The notes beneath the pieces are model-generated. The model made no database searches. It saw only the letters and a program-made list of their open reading frames with translations, and was not told the origin of the DNA. DNA of 64,000 nt from an uncultured Rikenellaceae bacterium (GTDB lineage: Bacteria; Bacteroidota; Bacteroidia; Bacteroidales; Rikenellaceae), in assembly GCA_944326815.1 (NCBI GenBank), contig CALVFI010000014.1, positions 62,001-126,000 on the forward strand, given 5' to 3'. The stretch's first letter is position 1. Every line of letters begins with the position of its first letter. The position numbers were made by a program, and so were the translations under genes. Positions 37,968 through 48,106 of this stretch are shown one piece after another.

Positions 37968-38534
37968 CTATTTAATCCGCTCGTAATATTCACGGGTACG
38001 GGTATCGACACGAATCTTCTCGCCCGTATTGATAAAAAGCGGCACACGAATCGTTGCCCCGGTATTGACCGTAGCAGGTTTGAGCGAGTTGGTAGAAGCC
38101 GTATCGCCTTTAATGCCCGGCTCGGTATAAATCACCTCCATATCCACAATCGGAGGCAACTCGGCCGACAAGGCCACCTCTTTATCGGTATGGAACATCA
38201 CCTCTACGATCTGTCCGTCAGCCATCAGATCAGCATTATTGATCATCTCCTTCGGAATGGTAATCTCCTCAAAAGTCTCGGTATGCATGAAATGCGCACC
38301 CAAATCATCCTCATAGGTAAACTGATAGGGACGACGCTCCACACGCACGGGTTCGATACGCTCACCCGCCGTGAAAGTCTTGTCAAGAATACGTCCATTC
38401 TCCAGATTACGCAATTTGGTACGAACGAAAGCCGGGCCTTTCCCCGGTTTCACATGCTGGAAATCAACGATACTGAACGTCTTGCCGTCCATCTCGATGC
38501 ACATGCCGATTTTGATATCTGCTGTAGTAGCCAT
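37968..38534 (-). CDS. efp: Elongation factor P
   Basis: Relieves ribosome stalling at polyproline. 188 residues with three beta-barrel domains. The modifiable loop is [12 protein letters not shown] with Lys32 at the tip, so this is a Lys-type rather than Arg (EarP)-type EF-P. C-terminal signature [19 protein letters not shown] is intact. Single-gene unit by position. Confidence 0.96.
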   Translation of the reverse strand: MATTADIKIGMCIEMDGKTFSIVDFQHVKPGKGPAFVRTKLRNLENGRILDKTFTAGERIEPVRVERRPYQFTYEDDLGAHFMHTETFEEITIPKEMINNADLMADGQIVEVMFHTDKEVALSAELPPIVDMEVIYTEPGIKGDTASTNSLKPATVNTGATIRVPLFINTGEKIRVDTRTREYYERIK

Positions 38535-38695
38535 ATGGTCTATGTAATTTTAATTAGGTTGCAAAAGTAAGAAGAAAATCCGTAAAAAACAATCCTACGG
38601 GCCGTTTTTACGCCCTTCGTTCCCCGCAGTGCCACGGGACCTATCTCTTTGCGAGATAAAAATCCGTTTCGCAGCGCCATAAAAATCGCCCGGGA

Positions 38696-39304
38696 CTAAA
38701 GATCGATCGAGGAACACTTCAGGCCCATTCCATCGATGTACTCGAGTACACGAGGCAAGGCATAACGCAAATTGCGACTGGCTTTGCGCGAATCATGAAA
38801 CACCACGATCGAACCGGCCTGTACATATTTGGTGACATTGCGCACGCACTTGCGGGGAGAGATGAACTGACTGTAATCCTGACTCAGTACGTCCCACATC
38901 ACAAGGTTGTAACGCTCGCTTAACACGCGAGCCTGAGACGGTTTGATCCGTCCATAAGGAGGACGGAAAAGATTGGTGTGCAGAATCTGATTGGCAAAAT
39001 CGACATCCTCCACATATCGCTCCAGGCTCATCTCCCAACCCTTCTGATGGCTATACGTATGATTCCCGACCTTATGACCGGCCGCCAATATCCTCCGAAA
39101 CGAATCAGGATGCTGTTCGGCATTCTTGCCGAGGCAGAAAAAAGTAGCCTTCGCGTTATGCTTTTCAAGTTGCTCGAGAATCCATTCCGTATTGCCCGGA
39201 GTAGGCCCGTCGTCGAAAGTAAGGAAGACATCCTCTTCCCCCTCCATATTCCAAATCAAGGAGGGCATCAAACGTTTCAGAAATTTGGGAGGCCTGAATA
39301 ACAT
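38696..39304 (-). CDS. NodB-type polysaccharide deacetylase
   Basis: 202 residues of carbohydrate esterase family 4. Metal and catalytic residues: TFDDGP (Asp31, Asp32), HTYSH (His82, His86), RPPYG, WDVLSQDY and VFHDS. It removes acetyl groups from an N-acetylated glycan, perhaps peptidoglycan or a surface polymer. No clear signal peptide, so location is uncertain. Confidence 0.9.
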   Translation of the reverse strand: MLFRPPKFLKRLMPSLIWNMEGEEDVFLTFDDGPTPGNTEWILEQLEKHNAKATFFCLGKNAEQHPDSFRRILAAGHKVGNHTYSHQKGWEMSLERYVEDVDFANQILHTNLFRPPYGRIKPSQARVLSERYNLVMWDVLSQDYSQFISPRKCVRNVTKYVQAGSIVVFHDSRKASRNLRYALPRVLEYIDGMGLKCSSIDL

Positions 39305-39421
39305 CGCCGTACGGATTTTACATCATTAAAACAAAGGGCAAAGTTAAAATCATTTCCCGCATCCTGCAAGATATTCGACAAATAGAGATATATTTGCAGA
39401 AATAATCACCATTTTCTGACC

Positions 39422-40429
39422 ATGAAAATCCTTTCTTATCTATTGACAACCGCCTTCGCGGTGTGTCTATTGCTATCTTGCAATGGAAACCAGGATACCA
39501 TCAAAGCCGATGCCCAGGGAACCCCTTACGAAGTACTCGTCGTCTGCTCTCAGGAGAAATGGGATGGGGCAGTGGGCGACACACTGCGCAGCATTCTGCT
39601 CGAACCGGTTCCCGTATTGAACCAAAAAGAACCGCGTCTCAACGTGCTCCGCATCCAGCCCCAAGGATTTAAGGATCTGCTCGCCAAACACCGCAACGCA
39701 CTTGTAGTCAATACCGGAAAGCAGTATGCCGAGCCGTCCATGACCGCACAATACGACGTATACGCCTCTCCCCAGCTATTGGTTTCACTGACAGGGCCCA
39801 ACGATAGTTCGATTATCAATTATATGAGCACTCACCGCGCCGAGCTGGTCTCCATTTACGAGATAGCGGAGCGTGACCGTGCCATCCTGCTCAATAAAAA
39901 ATACCATTCCCAAGAGATCGAAGAAACAATCGCCCAGAAGTTCGGATTTCAGATGGATCTGCCCCGAGGCTATAAAATCCGTAATAACCAGCCGAAAGAC
40001 TTCATGTGGCTCTCCTTCGAATATCCGTTGGCCAGCCAGGGAATCGTCATATACAGTTACCCCTACACCGGGAAAGATGACTTCACGGCTGAGGCACTTA
40101 CCGCACGCCGGAATCAATTCACAAGTCTCATTCCGGGTCCCTCCGACAACTCCTACATGACCACCTACATGGGATTCATGCCCGAAATCAGCTATCGCAA
40201 AATCAACGGACGCCAATGGGCTGAGATGCGGGGTTTCTGGGACGTAGCGGGCGACTACATGGGAGGTCCGTTCGTAAGTTACTCGACCCTCGATGCCGAG
40301 ACACAACGCGTGGTGACACTCGACTTTTACGTCTTCTCGCCCAAATACCCCAAACGCAACTACCTGCGCGGCCTGGAGAACCTCATCTATTCCGTCTCTT
40401 TCCCCTCTGATGCCCCATCAGAAGAATAA
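39422..40429 (+). CDS. DUF4837 lipoprotein
   Basis: 335-residue lipoprotein precursor with lipobox LLSC (Cys20). The rest matches the Bacteroidetes DUF4837 family (PYEVLVVCSQEKWDGAVGDTLRSIL, RIQPQGFKDLL). Function unknown. A -7 element TATATTTG is at 39389-39396. Confidence 0.82.
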   Translation: MKILSYLLTTAFAVCLLLSCNGNQDTIKADAQGTPYEVLVVCSQEKWDGAVGDTLRSILLEPVPVLNQKEPRLNVLRIQPQGFKDLLAKHRNALVVNTGKQYAEPSMTAQYDVYASPQLLVSLTGPNDSSIINYMSTHRAELVSIYEIAERDRAILLNKKYHSQEIEETIAQKFGFQMDLPRGYKIRNNQPKDFMWLSFEYPLASQGIVIYSYPYTGKDDFTAEALTARRNQFTSLIPGPSDNSYMTTYMGFMPEISYRKINGRQWAEMRGFWDVAGDYMGGPFVSYSTLDAETQRVVTLDFYVFSPKYPKRNYLRGLENLIYSVSFPSDAPSEE

Positions 40430-40439
40430 AAAATAACTT

Positions 40440-40470
40440 TTTGTTAAATTATCCGATTTTATTACCTTTA
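40440..40470 (+). promoter_or_regulatory. Promoter of asd
   Basis: TTTG at 40440-40443, 19 nt, TACCTTTA at 40463-40470 (one mismatch in the last base of TAnnTTTG), 61 nt before the asd start. Confidence 0.6.
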
Positions 40471-40531
40471 CGCCGAAAACCGGATAATTGCCGGAAAATA
40501 AATCGAATAACCCTATTAATAGACTGAAAAC

Positions 40532-41539
40532 ATGAAAGTGGCGATTGTCGGCGCAAGCGGTGCAGTAGGACAAGAGTTCCTGCGCGTACTGGCAGAGAGA
40601 ATGTTCCCGTTGGATGAACTGGTACTGTTCGGTTCGGAACGAAGCGCCGGAAGCAAATACAAGTTCGGGCACAAGGAGTTGACCGTGAGGCTGCTCCAAC
40701 ATAACGACGATTTCAAGGGGATCGACCTGGCATTCGTTTCGGCCGGAGCCGGCACCTCGAAAGAGTTCGAAAAGACCATCACCAAACACGGAACGCTGAT
40801 GATCGACAACTCGAGTGCTTTCCGTATGGAAGAGGACGTGCCGCTGGTGGTTCCGGAGGTAAACCCACGCGATGCAATCAATCCACCGCGACGCGTAATC
40901 GCCAATCCGAACTGCACGACGATCCAGATGGTCGTCGCGCTGCAGGCCATCGAGAAGCTGTCACATATTACAAAAGTTCACGTATCGACCTATCAGGCAG
41001 CCAGTGGAGCAGGGGCTGCAGCCATGGCGGAACTGGAGACTCAATACCGGGAGATTCAGGAAGGAAAGGAGCCGACGGTCAAGAAATTCGTTTACCAACT
41101 CGCCTATAACGTCATCCCGCAGGTGGATATCTTCACCGAAAACGGCTACACGAAAGAGGAGATGAAGATGTATAACGAAACGCGTAAAATCATGCACTCG
41201 GACATCGCTGTCAGCGCAACCTGCGTACGTGTTCCTGTCATGCGGGCACACTCGGAGAGCATCTGGTTGGAGACCGAAAAGCCTGTCAGCATCGAAGAGG
41301 CCCGTAAAGCCTTCTCCCGGGCAGACGGAGTGGTGTTGATGGATGATCCCGAGCAGAAGAAATACCCGATGCCGCTCATGTTGGCGGGGTGCGATCCGGT
41401 CTACGTGGGTCGTATCCGGAAAGATCTGGCCAATCCGAACGGACTGTCGTTCTGGTGCGTAAGCGATCAGATCCGCAAGGGTGCGGCACTCAATGCCGTA
41501 CAGATTGCGGAGTATCTCATCGAGAACGGACATCTGTAA
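40532..41539 (+). CDS. asd: Aspartate-semialdehyde dehydrogenase
   Basis: Makes aspartate semialdehyde for lysine/diaminopimelate, threonine and methionine. 335 residues; NADP-binding [14 protein letters not shown], catalytic Cys in NPNCTTIQM, and active-site His in VPVMRAHSE. Single gene with its own promoter and terminator. Confidence 0.96.
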   Translation: MKVAIVGASGAVGQEFLRVLAERMFPLDELVLFGSERSAGSKYKFGHKELTVRLLQHNDDFKGIDLAFVSAGAGTSKEFEKTITKHGTLMIDNSSAFRMEEDVPLVVPEVNPRDAINPPRRVIANPNCTTIQMVVALQAIEKLSHITKVHVSTYQAASGAGAAAMAELETQYREIQEGKEPTVKKFVYQLAYNVIPQVDIFTENGYTKEEMKMYNETRKIMHSDIAVSATCVRVPVMRAHSESIWLETEKPVSIEEARKAFSRADGVVLMDDPEQKKYPMPLMLAGCDPVYVGRIRKDLANPNGLSFWCVSDQIRKGAALNAVQIAEYLIENGHL

Positions 41540-41560
41540 GTAAACCAACGACTATTATAA

Positions 41561-41596
41561 AAAGAATCCCCGCCTGGAACCAAGCGGGGATTCTTT
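41561..41596 (+). terminator. Terminator after asd
   Basis: 13-bp perfect stem (41561-41573 with 41584-41596), 10-nt loop, ending in TTCTTT. Confidence 0.8.
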
Positions 41597-41671
41597 ATGA
41601 TCAATCAACAACATCCATAACGGGGATGATCGGCCACAGCCTCCTCCAAGAGAAAACGCAACGGCCGTTCA

Positions 41672-42565
41672 CTACCTCAACAGCACTTCGGTATTACCAA
41701 TCAGATAGCCATCCATATAGACCGATATCTCGTATTTGCCGGCAGTAATACCACCCCCGTTATAAAACAGACGCACATCGAGATCCTGATTCTGATAGTC
41801 TATATCACGTTTGGCGGAATAGGTCTTCTTGTCGCCCTCGAAATCGAATACGGCATTGGAAGCATTCGCCATCACATAACCGTCCGGCCCAATGATCTGG
41901 GCATAGACGGTACGCTCGCCGGGCGTCGCCAACTCATTGGCCGTAAGGACAAAATCCACACGCAGTCGTGCGGCACGGCTGGCACGTGTCACCTCGCGGT
42001 CACTGCTGCTTAATGCAGCGATCGAAATATCCCGCGCACGAATCACAGAGCCTTTCCTTATCTTGACATCCAACTCCTGTGCCTTCTCTTCGGCCATGTC
42101 GGCACGCAACCGTTCGGTATTGACCCGCTGGCGATAGTCGGCATTCTCCGTAATCAGATGTTTGTTGAGCGTATTGAGCGAATCGATTTGATGGACATAC
42201 ACACGCATCACGCTGCGGAGCGTTCCAACCTCCTTCTGATACTTCCGAATCGTAGCACGACTATACGAACGCTCCTGCAACAAAGTCTCGAGCAACGAAT
42301 CCGCCTTCTGGCGCTCGATGCTCAAATTGCGGGCAATCGTATCGTTCTCCGTTCGTAAATTATCGAAATCCCCACGTAGTGTCAACAACTGATTGGTCAA
42401 CGTATCGCGTTCAATGGCAAAATCCTTCTTCAGGCTCCTCATCTGCATGAAATAAAGACCCGACAGAGCAGCCAGAATGACTGCCAGCACAAGAATGATG
42501 ATTTTATATCCCTGGATCGACTTCTGCGGCACGGAATTCTCCTCTCCGTATTCGTAATCTTCCAT
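41672..42565 (-). CDS. Membrane-anchored coiled-coil protein
   Basis: 297 residues: acidic cytoplasmic N-terminus, one helix at about 20-40 (KIIILVLAVILAALSGLYFM), a long coiled coil (about 43-165, heptads of Leu/Ile with many Glu, Arg and Asp), then a beta-rich C-terminal domain (RLRVDFVLTANELATPGERTVY to the end). The C-terminal domain is similar in style to Ig-like folds. No known family; perhaps an envelope spacer. 38 nt downstream of the DUF3108 gene. Confidence 0.72.
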   Translation of the reverse strand: MEDYEYGEENSVPQKSIQGYKIIILVLAVILAALSGLYFMQMRSLKKDFAIERDTLTNQLLTLRGDFDNLRTENDTIARNLSIERQKADSLLETLLQERSYSRATIRKYQKEVGTLRSVMRVYVHQIDSLNTLNKHLITENADYRQRVNTERLRADMAEEKAQELDVKIRKGSVIRARDISIAALSSSDREVTRASRAARLRVDFVLTANELATPGERTVYAQIIGPDGYVMANASNAVFDFEGDKKTYSAKRDIDYQNQDLDVRLFYNGGGITAGKYEISVYMDGYLIGNTEVLLR

Positions 42566-42603
42566 ACTCGTTTCGTTAGGTTATAGATACAAAGATAGCG
42601 AAA

Positions 42604-43422
42604 TTAGTTGATTTTACTACTCAGTTTATACTTCAGCCCCTCATAACGCTCCAGTTTCCCTCGGATGCTGCCCACACGGATCGGGGATTCGATATAAAGC
42701 GGGATTTTGTTTTCATCATCCGAAATCCAAAGAAAGAATTCCGAACCGTCCTCGAAACTCTCGCCGGAAGAGGTAGCCAACTGGCAGGAGAATTTAAGCG
42801 TACGGAAAGTTCCCAAACCGGCAATTTTCCGGGTTTCGCGTCCCAAGAACTTATACTCGATCCGGCGAATCGTATCGTCCAGTACCATTTCCAACGTCCG
42901 GCCGACTCCGGGTTGAAACGTAGAAGCATCCGTCGAGCGCAGATTGTAGAACAGCGCCAATGCATCGAAACTCACCGGAGAGAGCGGCATCGTCTTGTAG
43001 CGGTCGGCCGGCCAACGCAACTTGCGATAAGTCGTATTGACCACCATCTTATCCCAGTCATACTGGTAAGAGCTATAATAGCGGTATTTATTCTCCCGAA
43101 TGTCATTGGCAAACTTCACAGGGCGAAGTGTCTCTACATCGAGCCAGGTCTCGTAGGTATCGTCCAAGGTAAAAAACCATTTGAAGAAGGCAAAAGTCTT
43201 CGCATTGGCGTAAATACGATAAGTCGGAACCCCCTCTACCCGTGCCCGCGAGGTTTTGAAGACCACCTCCGCCACCTCGGTATTGGGAATCAATGCAGCT
43301 TTGTAACTCACCACATAGGTCAATTTCTCTCCATCAGCAAAAGCTGTTTCACGCGGTTGTGCCTCCGAAAAGGAGATGAAACCCGAAACAAGGAGGAATA
43401 TCATGAAGAACATCGCTTTCAT
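42604..43422 (-). CDS. DUF3108 exported protein
   Basis: 272 residues when started at MKAMFFMIFLLVSGF (ATG at 43422), which places a clean signal peptide at the N-terminus (cleavage near SEAQ). The body matches the DUF3108 beta-barrel-like family (FADGEKLTYVVSYKAALI, TYETWLDVETLRPVKF). Function unknown. Lies between recG and the coiled-coil gene on the same strand. Confidence 0.8.
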   Translation of the reverse strand: MKAMFFMIFLLVSGFISFSEAQPRETAFADGEKLTYVVSYKAALIPNTEVAEVVFKTSRARVEGVPTYRIYANAKTFAFFKWFFTLDDTYETWLDVETLRPVKFANDIRENKYRYYSSYQYDWDKMVVNTTYRKLRWPADRYKTMPLSPVSFDALALFYNLRSTDASTFQPGVGRTLEMVLDDTIRRIEYKFLGRETRKIAGLGTFRTLKFSCQLATSSGESFEDGSEFFLWISDDENKIPLYIESPIRVGSIRGKLERYEGLKYKLSSKIN

Positions 43423-43452
43423 ATTCTTTAAACGTATCATGTAGCCGCAAAA

Positions 43453-45561
43453 TTATGAAATCATACTGAAATCCATCTCTCTTTTCGAAGAATATCTCTC
43501 TTTTAGAGTTGCGAGCAAAGCATTTTTCGGCTGACGGAGCAGAGGATCTTCCTCCAGGATCTGTTGTGCCGTTTCACGAGCCACTTCGATAATCTGCGTA
43601 TCTTTCCCCAAATTAGCGATCTTCAATTCGAATGCCAGACCACTCTGCTGCGTACCGTTCAGATCGCCCGCTCCGCGCAGCTTCAGATCGAGTTCCGAAA
43701 GTTCGAAACCGTCGTTCGTGGCCACCATGGCATTCAAACGCGCCTTGGCTTCCCGCGAAAGTTTATCTCCGCTCATCAGGATACAGTAGGACTGATCCGC
43801 TCCCCGTCCCACACGTCCACGCAACTGATGCAACTGCGACAGTCCGAATCGCTCGGCACTTTCGATCACCATCACCGAAGCATTGGGAACATCCACCCCC
43901 ACCTCGATCACCGAAGTTGCCACCATGATGTGGGCAATCCCCTCCTTGAACAACTTCATGTTGGCCTCCTTATCGGCGGGCTTCATCTTACCGTGCACCA
44001 CCGTCGTGACATATTCCGGCAAGGGGAACTGGCGGCTGATTGCCTCGAACCCATCCTGCAGATCCTTATAATCCATCTTTTCCGACTCCTGAATGAGCGG
44101 GTAGACCACATACACCTGCCGTCCCTTGCGGATCTCATCGGCCATGAACCCGAAGACACGTAACCGTTGCGAGTCCCGCATATGGACAGTCTTGATCGGC
44201 TTACGCCCCGGAGGCATCTCGTCAATCACCGAGACGTCGAGGTCTCCATAGAGCGTCATCGCCAGCGTCCGAGGAATCGGAGTAGCCGTCATCACCAGAA
44301 CGTGAGGAGGCTGCTGGTTCTTGGTCCACAGCCGGGCCCGCTGCTCCACGCCGAAGCGATGCTGTTCGTCGATCACCACAAACCCCAAATTGGCAAACCG
44401 CACCGTATCCTCGATCAACGCATGCGTACCCACCAGAATATCGATCTCCCCAGCTTCCAAAGCAGGTAATAAGGCTTTACGCTCCTTAGCCGTAGAGGAG
44501 CCCGTCAGGATTCCCACCCGCACGGACATGTCGCCCAACATCCGGACCAGCGTGGCATAATGCTGCCGGGCCAGGATCTCGGTAGGGGCCATCATACAGG
44601 ACTGGAAGCCGTTGTCGGCAGCCAACAACATGCTCATCAAGGCCACAAGCGTCTTGCCACTACCCACATCGCCCTGCAACAAACGATTCATCTGATGTCC
44701 GGTCACCGTATCGGCACGTATCTCCTTGATGACCCGTTTTTGTGCTCCCGTAAGAGGAAACGGAAGACGCGAGTTGTAAAACTCATTGAAAGCCGGACCT
44801 ACGCGACTGAACAAAAATCCGTTGTTTTTCGAAGTACGTCCGGCACGTTGCGAGAGGATACTCAACTGAATCCCCAGCAGTTCCTCGAATTTCAACCGAT
44901 ACTCGGCCTTGCGGAGCACCTCGGGATTTTGCGGGAAATGGATGTTGTACAGCGCCTCTTTGAGCGGTATCAGGCCATGCGCCCGAAGAATCTCCGGCGG
45001 CAACGTCTCCACGATATGCGACTCGGCCACCTGCCAAAGGTTGCACTCCAGGTTGTAGATTCCTTTCGTGCCCAACTGATTCGACGAGAGATTCTCCGTC
45101 GTGCCATACACGCCCTGCATGCCCGAGGGTCGTGTCAGTGCCGCCGTGACCGGCTCCATCTCGGGATGAACCAGCGAAAGCTCCTCCCGATAGAAATTCG
45201 GGCGCCCGAAAATCACATACTCCCGACCCGCCTCGAGCCGTTTCTCGATCCATTTGATTCCAGAGAACCACACCAGTTCGGCCGTCCCCGTCCCGTCAGA
45301 CACCACGGCGACCAGACGTTTACGACCGCCCCCGCCCTGCAGGGAAACCCCCTCAATCCTGGCCCTCAATTGAATATAGGTCTGCCCGTCATCTCGTACT
45401 TCAGAGATCTTATAAATTTTCGTCCGGTCGATATAACGAAACGGGAAATAATAGAGCAAATCGCGCAACGTACTGATTCCAAGCTCCTTCCCAAGCAAAA
45501 TCGCACGGCGTTCGCCCACGCCATGCAGAAACTTGATATCATTATCGAGGAAAGAGGCCAT
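43453..45561 (-). CDS. recG: ATP-dependent DNA helicase RecG
   Basis: Branch-migration helicase for stalled forks and junctions, about 702 residues. Wedge/OB domain in the N-terminal third (LHGVGERRAILLGKELGI), Walker A GDVGSGKT, DEQH box (IDEQHRFGVEQRARLW), TATPIPRTLAMTLYGDLDVS, and the C-terminal RGRVGRG and GDLNGTQQSG motifs. Start MASFLDNDI is used; ATG two codons earlier is also possible. Confidence 0.95.
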   Translation of the reverse strand: MASFLDNDIKFLHGVGERRAILLGKELGISTLRDLLYYFPFRYIDRTKIYKISEVRDDGQTYIQLRARIEGVSLQGGGGRKRLVAVVSDGTGTAELVWFSGIKWIEKRLEAGREYVIFGRPNFYREELSLVHPEMEPVTAALTRPSGMQGVYGTTENLSSNQLGTKGIYNLECNLWQVAESHIVETLPPEILRAHGLIPLKEALYNIHFPQNPEVLRKAEYRLKFEELLGIQLSILSQRAGRTSKNNGFLFSRVGPAFNEFYNSRLPFPLTGAQKRVIKEIRADTVTGHQMNRLLQGDVGSGKTLVALMSMLLAADNGFQSCMMAPTEILARQHYATLVRMLGDMSVRVGILTGSSTAKERKALLPALEAGEIDILVGTHALIEDTVRFANLGFVVIDEQHRFGVEQRARLWTKNQQPPHVLVMTATPIPRTLAMTLYGDLDVSVIDEMPPGRKPIKTVHMRDSQRLRVFGFMADEIRKGRQVYVVYPLIQESEKMDYKDLQDGFEAISRQFPLPEYVTTVVHGKMKPADKEANMKLFKEGIAHIMVATSVIEVGVDVPNASVMVIESAERFGLSQLHQLRGRVGRGADQSYCILMSGDKLSREAKARLNAMVATNDGFELSELDLKLRGAGDLNGTQQSGLAFELKIANLGKDTQIIEVARETAQQILEEDPLLRQPKNALLATLKERYSSKREMDFSMIS

Positions 45562-45667
45562 ACACACCGTACTTTATGCCAAAGATAACGATTTTTACAC
45601 AATCCGGAGTTTTTCGTTAAATTTGCGGAGAAACAGCATGCTTCGAGCCGCTCATAATACCTTTATC

Positions 45668-47329
45668 ATGAAAAAATTCACCCCGTCACTCACACGGTTC
45701 TCCCGTCGCAAAGCCCACGAAGTCCGCATCGGAAGCATCAGCATCGGAAGCAATCACCCGATAGCCGTCCAGTCGATGGCCAATTGCAGCACGATGGATA
45801 CCGACGCCTGTGTGGAACAGATTCGGGCGGTACGCGATGCCGGTTGTCGCATCATGCGATTCACCGCCCCCGGGAAACGCGAAGGAGAGAATCTGCGCGA
45901 AATTGCTGCAGCCGCCCGCGAAGCCGGCCTCAACGATGTAGCCCTGGTGGCCGATATTCATTTCACCCCCGACGTGGCAGAGATCGCCGCTCAATATGTG
46001 GATAAGGTGCGGATCAACCCCGGCAATTACGGTCGGATGGAAGATCGTCTACCCGCCCTGCTGGCCCGTTGTCGGGAACGTGGAGTGGCTCTGCGTATCG
46101 GAGTGAATCATGGCTCCCTGGCCGCACACATGGTCGACCGTTGGGGCGACACGCCGCGCGGCATGGTCGAATCGGCAATGGAGTTCCTGCGCGGATGTCG
46201 GGCCGAGGGATTTGACCAAGTGGTGGTTTCGATGAAATCGAGCAACGTACGCGTCATGGTGCATGCCTATCGTCTGCTCGCAGCCACGATGGCCGCCGAA
46301 GGGATGGACTATCCGCTCCACCTCGGCGTCACGGAGGCAGGCGACGGTTCGGATGCACGCATCAAGTCGGCCGTAGGTATCGGAGCACTATTGGCTGACG
46401 GCATCGGCGACACGATCCGCGTATCGCTCACCGAACCGCCCCAAAACGAGATTCCCGTAGCCCAGGCATTGGCAGACTACTTCGCCGAACGTACCGGGGA
46501 GGAACCCATCGAAGAGATTCGGAACGAATCGCTATACAGCCCTTATGAATATCGTCGCCGCACCTCCAACGCCATCGGAAATATCGGCGGCGGACAGCTG
46601 CCGCTCCTTTGGGAGGAGCTGAACGATACGGCCCAGGAGGGCGTGAGAGGAGGAGAGGTGGCGCTACTCGAAGCAGTCACCGGCAATCCCGTCGCCGAAT
46701 GGCGGGCCCGTATCCTCAACATGGAGGCCGAGGGCGATTATCGCCCTGTGATTCTCGCACGATGCTACCACGAAACCTCGTTGACCACTCTGCAACTCAA
46801 AGCGGCCGCCGATTTCGGACCGTTATTGTTGGACGGCCTTGCGGACGGGATTCGCATCCAAAATGAGACCTCCTCTCCGCTGTCGGAGCATGACTACCCC
46901 GCAGGCTCTTCGGACTCCATCACTCCCGAAAGGCTTGCCTCCACGGGTCTGTCGATTTTCCAGGCAGCACGCGTCCGGATGAGCAAAACGGAATATATCG
47001 CCTGTCCGGGTTGCGGTCGTACCCTGTACGACCTGCAACATACGTTGGCTGCCATCCGTGCCCGCACATCCCATCTCAAGGGTCTAAAAATCGGCGTAAT
47101 GGGATGTATCGTGAACGGCCCGGGCGAGATGGCAGACGCCGATTACGGTTACGTGGGAGCAGGCCGTGGATTGGTGACGCTTTACAAAGGGAGAGAGGTC
47201 GTACGTCGTGCCATTCCGCAAGAGGAGGCGATCGATGCCCTCGTTGCCCTCATCCAGGAGTATGGAGATTGGGTCGAACCAAATCATACAGCTACCGGTG
47301 ACACAAACCTTTCCAACCTCTTAAGCTAA
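45668..47329 (+). CDS. ispG: 4-hydroxy-3-methylbut-2-enyl diphosphate synthase (IspG), large form
   Basis: MEP-pathway [4Fe-4S] enzyme, 553 residues from MKKFTPSLTRFSRRKAHEV. The N-terminal TIM barrel (VQSMANCSTMDTDA, LVADIHFTP, RINPGNYG) is followed by an extra domain of about 200 residues, found in Bacteroidetes, Chlamydia and plants. The cluster domain follows (ACPGCGRT, MGCIVNGPGEMADADYG). Earlier in-frame ATGs overlap the recG start region and are less likely. Followed 16 nt later by wbqC. Confidence 0.94.
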   Translation: MKKFTPSLTRFSRRKAHEVRIGSISIGSNHPIAVQSMANCSTMDTDACVEQIRAVRDAGCRIMRFTAPGKREGENLREIAAAAREAGLNDVALVADIHFTPDVAEIAAQYVDKVRINPGNYGRMEDRLPALLARCRERGVALRIGVNHGSLAAHMVDRWGDTPRGMVESAMEFLRGCRAEGFDQVVVSMKSSNVRVMVHAYRLLAATMAAEGMDYPLHLGVTEAGDGSDARIKSAVGIGALLADGIGDTIRVSLTEPPQNEIPVAQALADYFAERTGEEPIEEIRNESLYSPYEYRRRTSNAIGNIGGGQLPLLWEELNDTAQEGVRGGEVALLEAVTGNPVAEWRARILNMEAEGDYRPVILARCYHETSLTTLQLKAAADFGPLLLDGLADGIRIQNETSSPLSEHDYPAGSSDSITPERLASTGLSIFQAARVRMSKTEYIACPGCGRTLYDLQHTLAAIRARTSHLKGLKIGVMGCIVNGPGEMADADYGYVGAGRGLVTLYKGREVVRRAIPQEEAIDALVALIQEYGDWVEPNHTATGDTNLSNLLS

Positions 47330-47345
47330 ATCACCGACACATCCC

Positions 47346-47984
47346 ATGGAACTCCTCTCGCTGACTTATCTGGGTAATATCCAATGGTACTCGAAACTTT
47401 GCTTCGAGGAATGTCTTATCGATATTCACGAACACTATGTAAAACAGAGCTATCGAACGCGGTGCGATATTCTCGGGGCCAACGGCCCGGCCTCACTGGT
47501 CGTGCAGACTGTCAAAGGGAGCAACTTCAACAAGGTGACCACAAAAGACACACGCATCGACTACTCCAAACGGTGGCAACATCAACATTGGGTATCGCTG
47601 CTATCGGCATACAAAAATTCGCCCTACTTCGACCACTACGAGAGTCTCTTCGCTCCTTTCTATACCAAACGATACGACTTCCTGCTCGATTACGATCTGG
47701 AACTGACGGAGACCGTTCTGCGGTTGCTGGGCAGCACGGCGACCCTCCGGTTGACCGACCGATACATCGACCCGGAGGAGATGGACCCCACCTGGCACGA
47801 CTGGAGAAACGCAATGTCTCCCAAGCCCCGTTTGTCACGACCCGACCCCGCTTTTGTCCCCGAACCTTACTATCAGGTCTTTGCAGAGAAGATGCCCTTC
47901 GTGCCGAATCTTTCGATTATCGATCTGCTGATGTGCGAAGGCCCCGAGGCCCTGACGGTTATCCAGCACTCGCACAGACCCTAA
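47346..47984 (+). CDS. WbqC family protein
   Basis: 212 residues of the WbqC-like family (LTYLGNIQWYSKL, HEHYVKQSYRTRCDILGANGP). Members occur near polysaccharide and glycolipid biosynthesis genes but the reaction is unproven. Probably co-transcribed with ispG. Confidence 0.85.
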   Translation: MELLSLTYLGNIQWYSKLCFEECLIDIHEHYVKQSYRTRCDILGANGPASLVVQTVKGSNFNKVTTKDTRIDYSKRWQHQHWVSLLSAYKNSPYFDHYESLFAPFYTKRYDFLLDYDLELTETVLRLLGSTATLRLTDRYIDPEEMDPTWHDWRNAMSPKPRLSRPDPAFVPEPYYQVFAEKMPFVPNLSIIDLLMCEGPEALTVIQHSHRP

Positions 47985-48106
47985 AAAGACAGAAAAACAG
48001 CAAAATAAGTATAAATACTTACCAAAAATAGGTGTTAGGACTGCTTTTTCCCCTCTGCCGCAGAGATAATTTTGCAATGTAAAAAGTAGTGCTGACAGGT
48101 AACACA